A program made the position numbers and the translations under genes. The notes beneath the pieces are model-generated. The model was not told the origin of the DNA, searched no databases, and saw only the letters and a program-made list of their open reading frames with translations. A stretch of DNA of 64,000 nt from Methanolinea sp. (lineage in GTDB: Archaea; Halobacteriota; Methanomicrobia; Methanomicrobiales; Methanospirillaceae), in assembly GCA_025453675.1 (NCBI GenBank), contig JALOPW010000003.1:30068-94067 (forward strand). The letters run 5' to 3'. This document shows positions 52,450 to 61,175 of this stretch, piece after piece (position 1 is the stretch's first letter; each line of letters starts with the position of its first letter).

Positions 52450-53646
52450 ATGGCATTAGATACAGGAACCACTGCCTGGTTGTTGACCGCTACCGCGCTG
52501 GTAATGCTGATGACACCGGGCGTGGGATTCTTCTATGGAGGACTGGTCCGGAGAAAGAACTTCATCTCGATGGTGGCCCTCTCCTTCATTGTCTTTGCAC
52601 TGGTCAGTATCCAGTGGGTGGTGCTGGGCTATTCGCTGTCGTTCGGACAGGATCTTGGCGGGTTCATCGGGAATCTCCAGTTTGCCGGTCTGCAGGGTAT
52701 TGGTATGGAAGCCGGAGAATCGGGGTATCCACCGATGCTCTTCGTTGCGTTTCAGCTGGTCTTCGCCGCGATCGCCATGGCCATCGTAACTTCTGGATTT
52801 GCCGAGAGGGTAAAGCTCTCTGCATTTCTCGTTTTTGCGCTGCTATGGACCACCCTGGTCTACGATCCCCTGGCGCACTGGGCGTGGGGCGGAGGCTGGG
52901 CCATGGCATTCGGATCGCTCGACTTCGCCGGTGGCACGGTGGTACATATAAGTTCGGGCTTTGCAGCACTTGCAGTCGCGCTGGTGATAGGGAAAAGGGC
53001 AGGATTTGGCCAGTATACGCTTGAGCCACATAACATACCGATGACCCTCCTTGGAGCAGCGCTCCTTTGGTTTGGATGGTTCGGGTTCAATGGTGGGAGC
53101 GCACTTGCCGCAAACGGCCTCGCTGCCAGCGCATTCCTTGTCACGAACATATCGGCTGCTGCAGGGGCTCTGGCCTGGCTGATCGCGAGCTGGGTGAAGG
53201 GAAAACCGAGTTCCCTTGGCATGGTGAGCGGGGCCATTGCGGGTCTGGTGGCAATTACCCCTGCTGCAGGATATGTGACGGTGATGGGATCCATCGCCAT
53301 CGGGCTGGTGGCCGGCGTACTCTGTTACGGGTGCATGCTGTGGCGCATTAACAAAGGTCTGGATGAAAGCCTGGATGCCTGGTCCATTCATGGAATGGGG
53401 GGTCTCTGGGGTGCGCTCGCAACCGGTATTTTCGCGGTGGCTGCGGTGAACGGGTATTCGGGACTCCTGGAAGGGAATGTCTCCCAGTTTATCGCAAACG
53501 CTGCCGGTGCAATCGCAGCCCTTGTATATGCCTTTGTGGTCACGCTTGTCCTGGCAATCGTAGTGGATAAGGTCATCGGACTTCGGGTCAGTGAAGAGGA
53601 AGAATATGTCGGTCTCGATATATCGCAGCACGGAGAGCGGGTGTAG
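52450..53646 (+). CDS. amtB: AmtB ammonium transporter
   Basis: A 398-residue Amt/Rh protein with about eleven hydrophobic segments. Family motifs are [18 protein letters not shown] at the N-terminus, [20 protein letters not shown] (with the conserved FAGG), [20 protein letters not shown] and [18 protein letters not shown] with the second pore histidine. It takes up ammonium and is gated by GlnK, encoded 12 bases downstream. AGGAGATTGGA before the ATG provides the ribosome binding site. Confidence 0.96.
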   Translation: MALDTGTTAWLLTATALVMLMTPGVGFFYGGLVRRKNFISMVALSFIVFALVSIQWVVLGYSLSFGQDLGGFIGNLQFAGLQGIGMEAGESGYPPMLFVAFQLVFAAIAMAIVTSGFAERVKLSAFLVFALLWTTLVYDPLAHWAWGGGWAMAFGSLDFAGGTVVHISSGFAALAVALVIGKRAGFGQYTLEPHNIPMTLLGAALLWFGWFGFNGGSALAANGLAASAFLVTNISAAAGALAWLIASWVKGKPSSLGMVSGAIAGLVAITPAAGYVTVMGSIAIGLVAGVLCYGCMLWRINKGLDESLDAWSIHGMGGLWGALATGIFAVAAVNGYSGLLEGNVSQFIANAAGAIAALVYAFVVTLVLAIVVDKVIGLRVSEEEEYVGLDISQHGERV

Positions 53647-53988
<342 letters not shown>

Positions 53989-54045
53989 TATCCCCCCAAT
54001 TTTTCAACAATGGCCAATTTCGTTCACGCCAGGGGGTTTTTTTCG

Positions 54046-54203
54046 AATGAAACACACATGAGACTGTCGGGTTACATGCCCCCCCTGATGAAAACCGCGG
54101 ATATGTCCGAAATCCTGAAAGGAGTTCATAGTGTGTGAATATGAAAATGGCGCAGCCATTTTCATGAATGCGTATGCGTGTGTCTCGAAAAGAATCATGT
54201 AGT
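54046..54203 (+). repeat. Structured dispersed repeat, copy R1 (with rearranged middle)
   Basis: Begins GAATGAAACACACATGAGACTG and ends GTGTCTCGAAAAGAATCATGTAG followed by T-rich sequence. It shares the left part (to GATGAAAACCGCGGAT) and the right hairpin (AAAATGGC-GCA-GCCATTTT) with the other copies. The middle (about 54106-54141) matches the middle of copy R3a in reverse orientation. It lies about 60 bases after glnK2. Confidence 0.8.
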
Positions 54204-54386
54204 ATTTTTGAATTGACCCTCAAGAAACGCCTGTCCCCATTGGTTCCTGGGAATCTCAATTTGTCGGAAACCAGTGCCTGGAGAACACGAAATGTATATT
54301 ATTTCGCCCCGGTTGGCATCTGGATACAGGTTGTGCGGGATACTGAACTTCCCCCTCCCTGGCAGTCAGTTATAAAAAAAATCCGT

Positions 54387-54761
54387 TCAGGATATCAGAC
54401 CATTTTTCATATGGCTGAGCGCCTCTTCTGCCGCCATCCGAACATAACAGTTTGCATCCTTGCAGGCCCCGACAAGTGACTTCTCTGCCATGGGACCGCC
54501 CAGTTTTCCCAGGGCAACCACAGTCGCAAACCTGACATCATGGTCTTTATCAAAAAGGAGCTGTGCCAGGGGATCCAATGCCTTCTGATCCCCAATATTC
54601 CCCAGTGCATCCGCCGCGGCAATGCGTATCCATTTATCGTCGCTTTGCAATTCCCGCGTCAACCCTTCGACGGCAGCACGCCCATTCTTCTCCATATCCG
54701 AGACCGTTCTCCAGCGTTCACGCACAGAATCATCACTCGGATATTCTAACTCCGCATTCAT
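54387..54761 (-). CDS. HEAT-repeat (PBS-lyase type) protein
   Basis: About 124 residues from MNAELEYPSD, with a good ribosome site (GAGGGGGA) upstream. Three short alpha-helical repeats are visible: LTRELQSDDKWIRIAAADAL, DPLAQLLFDKDHDVRFATVV and GACKDANCYVRMAAEEAL. Such repeats bind proteins or act as lyase-like scaffolds; no enzyme motif is present. It stands alone and divergent from the PKD surface-protein gene, separated by about 210 bases. Confidence 0.8.
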   Translation of the reverse strand: MNAELEYPSDDSVRERWRTVSDMEKNGRAAVEGLTRELQSDDKWIRIAAADALGNIGDQKALDPLAQLLFDKDHDVRFATVVALGKLGGPMAEKSLVGACKDANCYVRMAAEEALSHMKNGLIS

Positions 54762-54970
54762 ACGAAATCCCCCTCGACCCTGGCGGGTCAACCGCTCATA
54801 GGTGCAAGGGATACTTCAAACTATGCCTCGCACTCATGCACCCATCAGCAGTGACCATTCCGATCCGGGTTGCAGGATGCCAGAAGGTTATATATCAGTC
54901 GGTGTGAAGACACATTTCGTGCATGAAGTGTGGTGAAGGATGGGTGGTCGGGCAGGGCAGGGGTGATAGT

Positions 54971-56449
54971 ATGAGCAGGTATCAGTTCATATGGGAGTGC
55001 CTTCTCGTCATCTCCCTCCTGCTGGTGGTTCCGGTGTATGCCCAGGGGACCGCGACTATAGATTTTGAAGCGAATGTAACTTCGGGAAGTCTCCCCCTGG
55101 TTGTTCGATTCACTGATACCAGCAGCCTCCCAGTTATCGAGGATTTCAGGCGATGGGATTTCGGTGACGGAACGGTTGTCATGGACCCGGCGGGGATGAT
55201 CGATCATACCTACCTCCAGGAGGGGACATTCACCGTGCGGCTTGACAGGTCAGACAGTGAAGGGTATCACTCCCTCATCAAATACAATTACATCACTGTC
55301 GTCACACCGGTGACGCCAACGCCAACCCCGACAGTGACGACAATACCCACCACTTCTCCAGCGACTACCTCGACCACGACGATTCCCACCACCACGCCGA
55401 CCACCACCCCCACCACTACGCAGCCAACCACCCAGCCGACGGTGCAGATCCCGTCTGAGTTCTACGGGCAGGCAACATCATCGGCACAACCTGTACCTTC
55501 CGGTTCCCTGATCAGCGCGAGAATTGGTTCCCGGAATGCCGGAGAGATACGCGTAACAACCACAGGGATGTATGGTGGATCAGGGGCATTTGACCCGCGG
55601 CTCAAAGTCTTCGCCACGAATGATGAGATTGAGGGAGGGCCGGTAACGATCACCTTCTGGCTCGACGGGATGACCCGTGCTGACCAGACAGCCTTCTTCC
55701 AGTCAGGAACTGCGCAGAACCTTCCACTCACATTCACCGGGACCACGCCCACGCCCACCACTCCTCCTATCACCACAGTGACCACAATCGTCACAACCAC
55801 GCCTACCACATCTCCTCCCACCACCGCAACAACGGTGGTCACGACCACCCCTATCACATCTCCTCCCACCACAGGACCGACCACGAGCCCAACAACCGCT
55901 CCCACCACGCAGCCCACTCCCACGGGACCTCCAGGCATCACCCTCACCTGTGAACCTGGATGGAACTATGTCTCTATTCCAAGGGTTCTTTTAGAGGGAT
56001 CAGATACCGGGGCCATATTCTCCACTGTTGACACGGCAGGGCACTCCATCTGGAGGTATAATGGTTCATTCCACTGGTACGATCGGATATACCCCGGAAC
56101 GCACCTTTCTCCTTCTGACAGCATATGGGTGTACAGTGCATCGCATACAGTGATCCCCTTGTATTTTGCCGGGCAGCAGGGCCTGGTGGAGCGGGAACTC
56201 TTCTCCGGCTGGAATGGATTCGGGATCCTGAACCTGACCGGTATCCCTTCGAGAGATGCCCTCTCCCCTGTCTCCTCTTCATGGGAGTATATATACGGAT
56301 TTGACCCCTTGCTGCAAATGTATGAAATATCCATTGTGAAGGATGGGATGGGGACCCATAACGATTCCCGGCTGCTTTTCCCCGGAAAAGGATACTGGGT
56401 GCATATGGGTGAGAATGCAACATTCAGGGTATTCATCCCTGATATGTGA
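54971..56449 (+). CDS. Secreted PKD-domain protein with Thr/Pro-rich linkers
   Basis: About 492 residues. The signal peptide is CLLVISLLLVVPVYAQG. A PKD domain has VRFTDTSSLPVIEDFRRWDF through DHTYLQEGTFTVRLDRSD. Two long Thr/Pro-rich linkers (each dozens of residues) flank a beta domain starting SEFYGQATSSAQPVPSGSL, which resembles the surface protein at 44687. The C-terminal domain (LTCEPGWNYVSIPRVLLEGS to the end) contains repeats of aromatic and Gly residues. The linkers are likely glycosylated. It is a probable cell-envelope or adhesion protein. The start at 54971 follows GGTGAT. Confidence 0.8.
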   Translation: MSRYQFIWECLLVISLLLVVPVYAQGTATIDFEANVTSGSLPLVVRFTDTSSLPVIEDFRRWDFGDGTVVMDPAGMIDHTYLQEGTFTVRLDRSDSEGYHSLIKYNYITVVTPVTPTPTPTVTTIPTTSPATTSTTTIPTTTPTTTPTTTQPTTQPTVQIPSEFYGQATSSAQPVPSGSLISARIGSRNAGEIRVTTTGMYGGSGAFDPRLKVFATNDEIEGGPVTITFWLDGMTRADQTAFFQSGTAQNLPLTFTGTTPTPTTPPITTVTTIVTTTPTTSPPTTATTVVTTTPITSPPTTGPTTSPTTAPTTQPTPTGPPGITLTCEPGWNYVSIPRVLLEGSDTGAIFSTVDTAGHSIWRYNGSFHWYDRIYPGTHLSPSDSIWVYSASHTVIPLYFAGQQGLVERELFSGWNGFGILNLTGIPSRDALSPVSSSWEYIYGFDPLLQMYEISIVKDGMGTHNDSRLLFPGKGYWVHMGENATFRVFIPDM

Positions 56450-56497
56450 GTTTTTTTTCGGTGACTCACCATCGGAGTTCATATTCCATGAAAAAAC

Positions 56498-56558
56498 TAT
56501 ATGATTCCCTTTGAGACACACGCATACGCATTCATGAAAATGGCGCAGCCATTTTCAT
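56498..56558 (-). repeat. Structured dispersed repeat, partial copy R2 (inverted)
   Basis: This is the right half of the repeat in reverse orientation. It holds the hairpin AAAATGGC-GCA-GCCATTTT and the tail corresponding to CATGAATGCGTATGCGTG and GTGTCTC. The left half with the ACCGC hairpin is absent. It sits after the PKD protein stop. Confidence 0.75.
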
Positions 56559-56682
56559 AGTAATAAAAAAGGATTTGATAGTAGAGCGGAGGTCCTATTC
56601 TTTCCTGCCTGCTTTTACCGGATTGTCGTCAGTAATTCGGAATATTTATTCGTTTTGCCAGACTAAATCCGATAGTTGGATC

Positions 56683-57192
56683 TTGATACCTGACGATCAC
56701 GCTACCTCGCACCCCATGGCAACCATCCTGATGGTCGCGATTGCCATACTCCTTGCTGCGCTGGTCCTTCTCATGGTGTTCGTGCCGCAATTCAATATGT
56801 CGGTCTTTTCCTCCACCCCCTCGTTCCTTGAGATAAAAAGCATCCGTCATGAGAGTGAGTCCGGGGCAATGAATTACGATTCCCGGGTGACTCTTTACCA
56901 TAACGGGACTCTTAGTTATAAGAACGCTGACCTTTACGCGGTCTTTTACTGTAACCAGGAGAAGCTCCCCTGTGTCATCGAGACACTCAACGGGTTCAAT
57001 TTCATCCCCACTCACCATTTCGGAGTCCAGACACTCGCCGGACTTGGATGTTCAGGAATGTTCTGGAATCCGTGCGAGAAGATCGCCATCGATTTTACGG
57101 ATGGTACATTCCACCCGGGAGATCTGGTAACCGTCGAGATTTACCAGCGACCGAAATCACTTCTCATATCGCGCCATAGCAGAACTGCGTGA
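56683..57192 (+). CDS. Type IV pilin-like N-terminal domain protein
   Basis: About 169 residues if the TTG at 56683 is the start; the open frame extends upstream to 56575. The segment DDHATSHPMATILMVAIAIL followed by LAALVLLMVFVPQF matches the N-terminus of archaeal pilins (DUF1628-like, normally DDxxxSPVIxxILMVA). The soluble part has two or three cysteines (VFYCNQEKLPC and LGCSGMFWNPC). It may be a minor pilin or a pilin-like surface protein. A TATA-like AATATTTATT (56641) supports a start near 56683. The start remains uncertain. Confidence 0.6.
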   Translation: MIPDDHATSHPMATILMVAIAILLAALVLLMVFVPQFNMSVFSSTPSFLEIKSIRHESESGAMNYDSRVTLYHNGTLSYKNADLYAVFYCNQEKLPCVIETLNGFNFIPTHHFGVQTLAGLGCSGMFWNPCEKIAIDFTDGTFHPGDLVTVEIYQRPKSLLISRHSRTA

Positions 57193-57282
57193 CACTTCCC
57201 TCTCTTTTCCCCTGCATACATGAGGCATTGCAGACTCATGTATCACGAAAAATCTTTTATCACCAAACGCGTTCTCGTTTCT

Positions 57283-57822
57283 ATGAAATATTCTATGCTT
57301 TGGATGGGAACATGTATCATACTCGCCATTTTGATGGCCGGGTGCACCCAGCCATCACCCCCGCCAGTGACACCCGTGCCGACCACAGGGCCCATTGTGA
57401 CACCCATGCCTACTATGAGTCCTCTGAAAGACCCTGAGTTGCTGGGGACCTGGTACATTGCGGCCATGACCGGGCCGGGGGGCTCATCTCCTGTTCAGAT
57501 CATCAGCGTCCAGATGAGCGCAATTTTCAGCGACGTGGGTGGCCTCTCCGGATTTGCAGGGTGTAACAATTTCAATTCGCAGTATATACTGACTGGAGAG
57601 GTTCTCCCCAATGGAAAGGGGATCACTGTGGGGCCGGTCATATCAACATTGATGTACTGTGCGGAGACCAGCGACCTGGAGACGAGATATCTCGGGATCC
57701 TCGAAAAGGCAACAAGTTATTCTGTCTCTGGAAACCAGCTTACTCTCACTGACCCCCTTGGGAGTGTTCTCGTATTCCAGAGAACCTCCCCTGGCCCGAC
57801 TGCAGTGCCAAGGGGGCTTTAA
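57283..57822 (+). CDS. META-domain (HslJ-like) lipoprotein
   Basis: About 179 residues from MKYSMLWMGT. The signal peptide ends in the lipobox LMAGC, so the protein is probably lipid-anchored. A Pro/Thr-rich linker follows. The META domain has LLGTWYIAAMTGPGG, GGLSGFAGCNNFNSQYILTG and a C-terminal YLGILEKATSYSV region. The cysteine in AGCNNF and the one in TLMYCAET are typical META cysteines. Bacterial relatives relate to stress resistance; the archaeal function is unknown. Confidence 0.85.
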   Translation: MKYSMLWMGTCIILAILMAGCTQPSPPPVTPVPTTGPIVTPMPTMSPLKDPELLGTWYIAAMTGPGGSSPVQIISVQMSAIFSDVGGLSGFAGCNNFNSQYILTGEVLPNGKGITVGPVISTLMYCAETSDLETRYLGILEKATSYSVSGNQLTLTDPLGSVLVFQRTSPGPTAVPRGL

Positions 57823-57830
57823 TTTTTTCC

Positions 57831-58022
57831 GAATGAAACGCCCATGAGACTGTCGGGTCACATGCCCCCCCGATGAAAATCGCGGATGCGGTTTTCATAC
57901 CAACGCACTATGCACTCCTTTCAGGATTTCGGGCATAAATTACGAAAATGGCGAAGCCATTTCCATTCAAAAAACGAATTCGCGATTTTCATGAATTATG
58001 CATGTTGCCCGGAAACGGGACA
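57831..58022 (+). repeat. Structured dispersed repeat, copy R3a (long, with central segment)
   Basis: It starts GAATGAAACGCCCATGAGACTG. The left hairpin has arms ATGAAAATCGC/GCGGTTTTCAT. A central segment (about 57901-57936) contains CACTCCTTTCAGGATTTCGG, the reverse of the corresponding stretch in copy R1. The right hairpin is GAAAATGGC-GAA-GCCATTTCC, imperfect at its base. It lies eight bases after the META lipoprotein stop codon. Confidence 0.8.
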
Positions 58023-58036
58023 CATATAAGGGTAAT

Positions 58037-58157
58037 ATAAAACGCCCATGAGACTGTCGGTCACATGCCCCCCTGATGAAAACCGCGGATGCGGTTTTCA
58101 TACCAAAATGCCTTTGGCATTTTCATACTGCATGCAAGTGTCTCGAAGGAATCATAT
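58037..58157 (+). repeat. Structured dispersed repeat, copy R3b
   Basis: A near-complete copy in tandem with R3a. It has CATGAGACTGTCGGTCACATG, a perfect 11-base-pair hairpin (ATGAAAACCGC-GGAT-GCGGTTTTCAT), a second hairpin (AAAATGCC-TTT-GGCATTTT) and the end GTGTCTCGAAGGAATCAT, followed by a T-rich stretch. The base change in the second hairpin is compensated in both arms relative to R4 (AAAATGGC/GCCATTTT), which supports RNA or cruciform structure. Confidence 0.85.
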
Positions 58158-58164
58158 CTGCTTT

Positions 58165-58734
58165 TTACCTCCCATTGCCAGAGAACCGCATGGCTGACCT
58201 GGCCATTAACCTGGCGACCCGGAGAGGTTCGGGGACCTTTCCGTCCAGGGTCAGGTCCTGACAGAGCCGTCCGGCATCTGAAGGCTCGAGACCATACGGG
58301 CGCAGATAAAGAGTATGGCCGGTATGAAGAGGAAGGGGAATCCTTTCGCCAAGTGTTTCATAACAGGCCATCCGGGTTGTGTCTCCGGGGAAGTGATGGG
58401 AGATATCTGCATTCAGCCCTTCTGAGTCCTCGTAAGTGACCACCAGGACCGGGACACCTGTCTCCTCGTACACTTTGAGAGGATCGATAATATTGAACCA
58501 TGCAATCACACACCCGCTCAAAAGGATGATGTTGATATCCCTCCGATTCAATTGCCGGTAAATAGCCAGCACACCCTCCGTCGCATCCATTCCCCCGACA
58601 GTTATACGTGAGAAGGAGACACCGTCTATCCTGAGGTCCTTTCGCATCACCACCCCTGCGAGGATCGAATACTCCCGCGAAGAAAAGCTCTCCGCGATGC
58701 CAAGCACCCGCAGCCCTTTCTTGGCGATGTGCAT
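58165..58734 (-). CDS. DUF99 (UPF0215) family protein
   Basis: A 189-residue protein of the archaeal DUF99 family. Typical segments are RVLGIAESFSSREYSILAGV near the N-terminus, IDGVSFSRITVGGMDATEGV, and NIILLSGCVIAWFNIID. The fold is related to endonuclease V, but no activity is established here. The start is 40 bases from the divergent glycosyltransferase start, so the two share a minimal promoter region. Confidence 0.85.
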   Translation of the reverse strand: MHIAKKGLRVLGIAESFSSREYSILAGVVMRKDLRIDGVSFSRITVGGMDATEGVLAIYRQLNRRDINIILLSGCVIAWFNIIDPLKVYEETGVPVLVVTYEDSEGLNADISHHFPGDTTRMACYETLGERIPLPLHTGHTLYLRPYGLEPSDAGRLCQDLTLDGKVPEPLRVARLMARSAMRFSGNGR

Positions 58735-58774
58735 GGAAGCACTTATGTCAGTGGATTTTTAAAATAATAGCTGA

Positions 58775-59698
58775 ATGCCAATTGACAGGGACCAGGTCTG
58801 TGTCCTCATCCCAACCCTGAATGAGAGTCCCACCATCGGAAGCCTGATCCGGGAGTTTCGGCAGCTGGGCTATACCCAAATTTTCGTAATCGATGGGAAC
58901 AGCACTGACGATACCCGCACCATCGCCACCCGCGAGGGTGCAAGGGTGGAGGTGCAGTCCAGGAAGGGGAAGGGGAATGCGCTCATCGAGGCTTTCTCTG
59001 TCATCAAGCAGCCATATATCCTGATGATTGATGGTGACGGCACCTATCTGCCTCAGGATGCTGAGAAGATGCTCGCCCCTCTTGACCAGGGATACGACCA
59101 TGTCATTGGTGACAGGCTGACCGAGCAGAACCGAGATTCATTCTCCCGCCTGAATTTCTTTGGAAACCAGGTCCTCAACCGGCTCTTCAAGGTGGCCCAC
59201 TCAGCCTATCTCTCTGATATCCTCTCCGGTTACCGGGCATTTCGCATGGAAGCTATGCAGCAGATGCAGCTCAAAGAGGTGGGTTTTGGGATAGAGACCG
59301 AGATATCAGCCGAGGCTGTCCGGAGCGGGCAGAAGATCTCCATTGTACCCGTCAGTTACCGGAAGAGGCCAGGCACTCCCACCAAGTTGAACCCGTTCCA
59401 TGACGGGTTCAAGATCACCTCAACCATTTATCGCCTCGCCAGGATGAACAATCCCCTCTTTTATTTCGGCCTGATCGGCCTGATCATTATGCTAGGGGGG
59501 GTCCTTACCGGGATCTATGTCATCCTGGAATGGCTCGTCCAGGTGGAGCACCTGCCCCTCACCATCCTCACGGTCCTTCTTATTGTGGTGGGATTCCAGA
59601 TCTTCATGTTTGGGATACTGTCGGACATGATGCTGGCCCTTCATCGGGAGGTGATCAGGGAAATGCATGACAGCAGAGATCACAGAAACTCACGATGA
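58775..59698 (+). CDS. Family 2 glycosyltransferase, AglJ/dolichol-phosphate-mannose-synthase-like
   Basis: A 307-residue GT-A enzyme. The N-terminal nucleotide-sugar domain has VLIPTLNESPTIGSLI, FVIDGNSTDDT and MIDGDGTYLP (DxD-type), and the acceptor loop includes GYRAFRMEA. Two C-terminal membrane segments (LIGLIIMLGGVLTGIYVIL and ILTVLLIVVGFQIFMFGIL) anchor it. It matches archaeal AglJ, which starts S-layer N-glycan assembly on a polyprenyl phosphate. That would use the lipid carrier made by the cis-prenyltransferase pair at 39.7-41.1 kb. Confidence 0.87.
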   Translation: MPIDRDQVCVLIPTLNESPTIGSLIREFRQLGYTQIFVIDGNSTDDTRTIATREGARVEVQSRKGKGNALIEAFSVIKQPYILMIDGDGTYLPQDAEKMLAPLDQGYDHVIGDRLTEQNRDSFSRLNFFGNQVLNRLFKVAHSAYLSDILSGYRAFRMEAMQQMQLKEVGFGIETEISAEAVRSGQKISIVPVSYRKRPGTPTKLNPFHDGFKITSTIYRLARMNNPLFYFGLIGLIIMLGGVLTGIYVILEWLVQVEHLPLTILTVLLIVVGFQIFMFGILSDMMLALHREVIREMHDSRDHRNSR

Positions 59699-59832
59699 GT
59701 CTGGAATGGTTCCCGGATAGAAATTGGGTCTGCCCTGTGGTAAACTAACCCGGAGCCGCCCCATCTCTCCTTTCACAGAAAAAAGAACCTTTATCTCGAA
59801 CGGACACGAGATTATACTACCATATTTCTCGT

Positions 59833-59903
59833 GCGATAGTAGTCTAGCGGCAGGACAGGGGCTTCCCAAGCCTCTAACCCGGGTTCGATCCCCGGCTATC
59901 GCA
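59833..59903 (+). tRNA. tRNA-Gly (CCC anticodon)
   Basis: The acceptor stem GCGATAG pairs with CTATCGC. The D arm is GTCTAGCGGCAGGAC. The anticodon arm GGGGC-TTCCCAA-GCCTC gives anticodon CCC, and the T arm is CCGGGTTCGATCCCCGG. No CCA is encoded; A at 59903 is the discriminator base. The ACT-domain gene starts nine bases later on the same strand. Confidence 0.95.
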
Positions 59904-59911
59904 TACCCGCC

Positions 59912-60592
59912 ATGGATGACCAGGAGACAGATCTCTTTGCCCTGCGCATCATCGCGGAGAACAGGAGAGGCGTTCTGCGCGATATCTCTACTGTAGTCGC
60001 CGGGCATAATGCGAATATCCTTATGATTCACCAGGAGATATTCGATTCCGGGCCCTGTATGGGAATGGCCGAGCTGTACATGGAGTATGATGACTGTTCT
60101 GATACTGCGGGGATGTTTTCGCACCTCAAAGAGATCCCCTCTGTGAAGGAGGTCAGGGCAGTTGAGCCGTTCAGCCATATCTTCGGCACCCGTGTCATTA
60201 TCATTGGTGGTGGAGCCCAGGTAGCACAGGTCGCACTGGGAGCGGTGAATGAAGCGGATAGGCATAATATCAGGGGCGAACGCATTTCTGTCGATACGAT
60301 CCCCCTGGTTGGAGAGAAGACCGTTGCACAGGCTGTAGACGCAGTCGCGAGACTCCCAAGAGCGGCAATTCTCGTGCTTGCCGGCTCCCTGATGGGCGGC
60401 GAGATCTCCCGGGCCGTGGATCGGGTCAGGCAGGCAGGCATACCGGTAATTGCCCTGAAGATGGCGGGCAGCGTTCCGCAACACGTGGACATGGTCGTCA
60501 CCGATCCAATCCAGGCAGGCGTCTTTGCGGTGATGCATGTCAGTGAAAAGGCAGTGTTTGATATCAACCGGGTCAGGGGAAAGGAGTTCTGA
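59912..60592 (+). CDS. ACT-domain protein of the DUF5612 type
   Basis: A 226-residue protein. The N-terminal ACT domain (LRIIAENRRGVLRDISTVVA, residues about 12-85) typically binds amino acids. The C-terminal half (IIGGGAQVAQVALGAVNEAD and LVLAGSLMGGEISRAVDRVR) resembles a Rossmann-like DUF5612 domain found in methanogens. The function is unknown; amino-acid sensing is likely. It is followed two bases later by the Sua5/YrdC gene. Confidence 0.8.
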   Translation: MDDQETDLFALRIIAENRRGVLRDISTVVAGHNANILMIHQEIFDSGPCMGMAELYMEYDDCSDTAGMFSHLKEIPSVKEVRAVEPFSHIFGTRVIIIGGGAQVAQVALGAVNEADRHNIRGERISVDTIPLVGEKTVAQAVDAVARLPRAAILVLAGSLMGGEISRAVDRVRQAGIPVIALKMAGSVPQHVDMVVTDPIQAGVFAVMHVSEKAVFDINRVRGKEF

Positions 60593-60593
60593 G

Positions 60594-61166
60594 ATGGACC
60601 TGGTCGAGAGAGCCGCCAGAATCCTTAAGCATGACGGGCTCGTGGTGTACCCTACCGATACCATTTATGGCCTTGGTGCTGACGCGCTCTCCGATGAGGC
60701 GATCATCAAGGTGTACGAGGCCAAGAGACGGCCCATCGCCCAGCCAATATCAGTTGCCGTCTGCGATATGGAGATGGCACACGGGATTGCCAGGATTGAC
60801 CACAGGTCGTCCGCTTTCATGGAGCGATTCTTCCCTGGCCCGGTGACTGTGGTGGTGCCTGCCAGGAACTCCCTGCCGGAAATCCTCACAGGGGGCACGG
60901 GAATGGTCGGGATCCGGTTTCCTGCACATCCGGTTGCAATCAGCCTGATTGAACTCTTCGACTCCCCTATCACCGCTACAAGCGCCAATATCCATGGTGC
61001 GAGAGACCCTGTCACACCTGATGAATGCCACGTGATGCATGATCTCCTCCTTGATGCAGGGAAGCTCCCCGGCATCGCCAGCACGGTGGTTGATGTAGTG
61101 AACGGGGTAATAATCCGGCGCGGAACTGGAGCCGACGCGGTCGATGCATTTCTCAAGACTCTCTAG
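60594..61166 (+). CDS. Sua5/YrdC-type threonylcarbamoyl-AMP synthase
   Basis: A 190-residue YrdC-domain protein without the extra Sua5 domain. KHDGLVVYPTDTIYGLGADA, the KRRPIAQPISV stretch and SPITATSANIHGARDP are the conserved nucleotide and threonylcarbamate motifs. It makes threonylcarbamoyl-AMP from threonine, bicarbonate and ATP for t6A37 tRNA modification. The ATG at 60594 lies one base past the ACT stop codon. Confidence 0.9.
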   Translation: MDLVERAARILKHDGLVVYPTDTIYGLGADALSDEAIIKVYEAKRRPIAQPISVAVCDMEMAHGIARIDHRSSAFMERFFPGPVTVVVPARNSLPEILTGGTGMVGIRFPAHPVAISLIELFDSPITATSANIHGARDPVTPDECHVMHDLLLDAGKLPGIASTVVDVVNGVIIRRGTGADAVDAFLKTL

Positions 61167-61175
61167 GGAGATTTC

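Noticed and set aside
52398..53024. Long frame overlapping the amtB start in another phase
   Set aside because: It overlaps the clear amtB gene and encodes a Trp/Arg-rich sequence with no family features, as expected of an out-of-frame shadow.
55316..55930. Dense ACC/ACA repeats inside the PKD protein gene
   Set aside because: They encode the Thr/Pro linkers of the surface protein and stay in frame, so they are not a separate DNA repeat or a CRISPR array.
58076..58261. Short frames beginning MKTADAVFIPK in repeat copies (also 63415-63660)
   Set aside because: They recur only because the repeat DNA recurs; they diverge and shift outside the hairpin region and look like shadows of the structured element.
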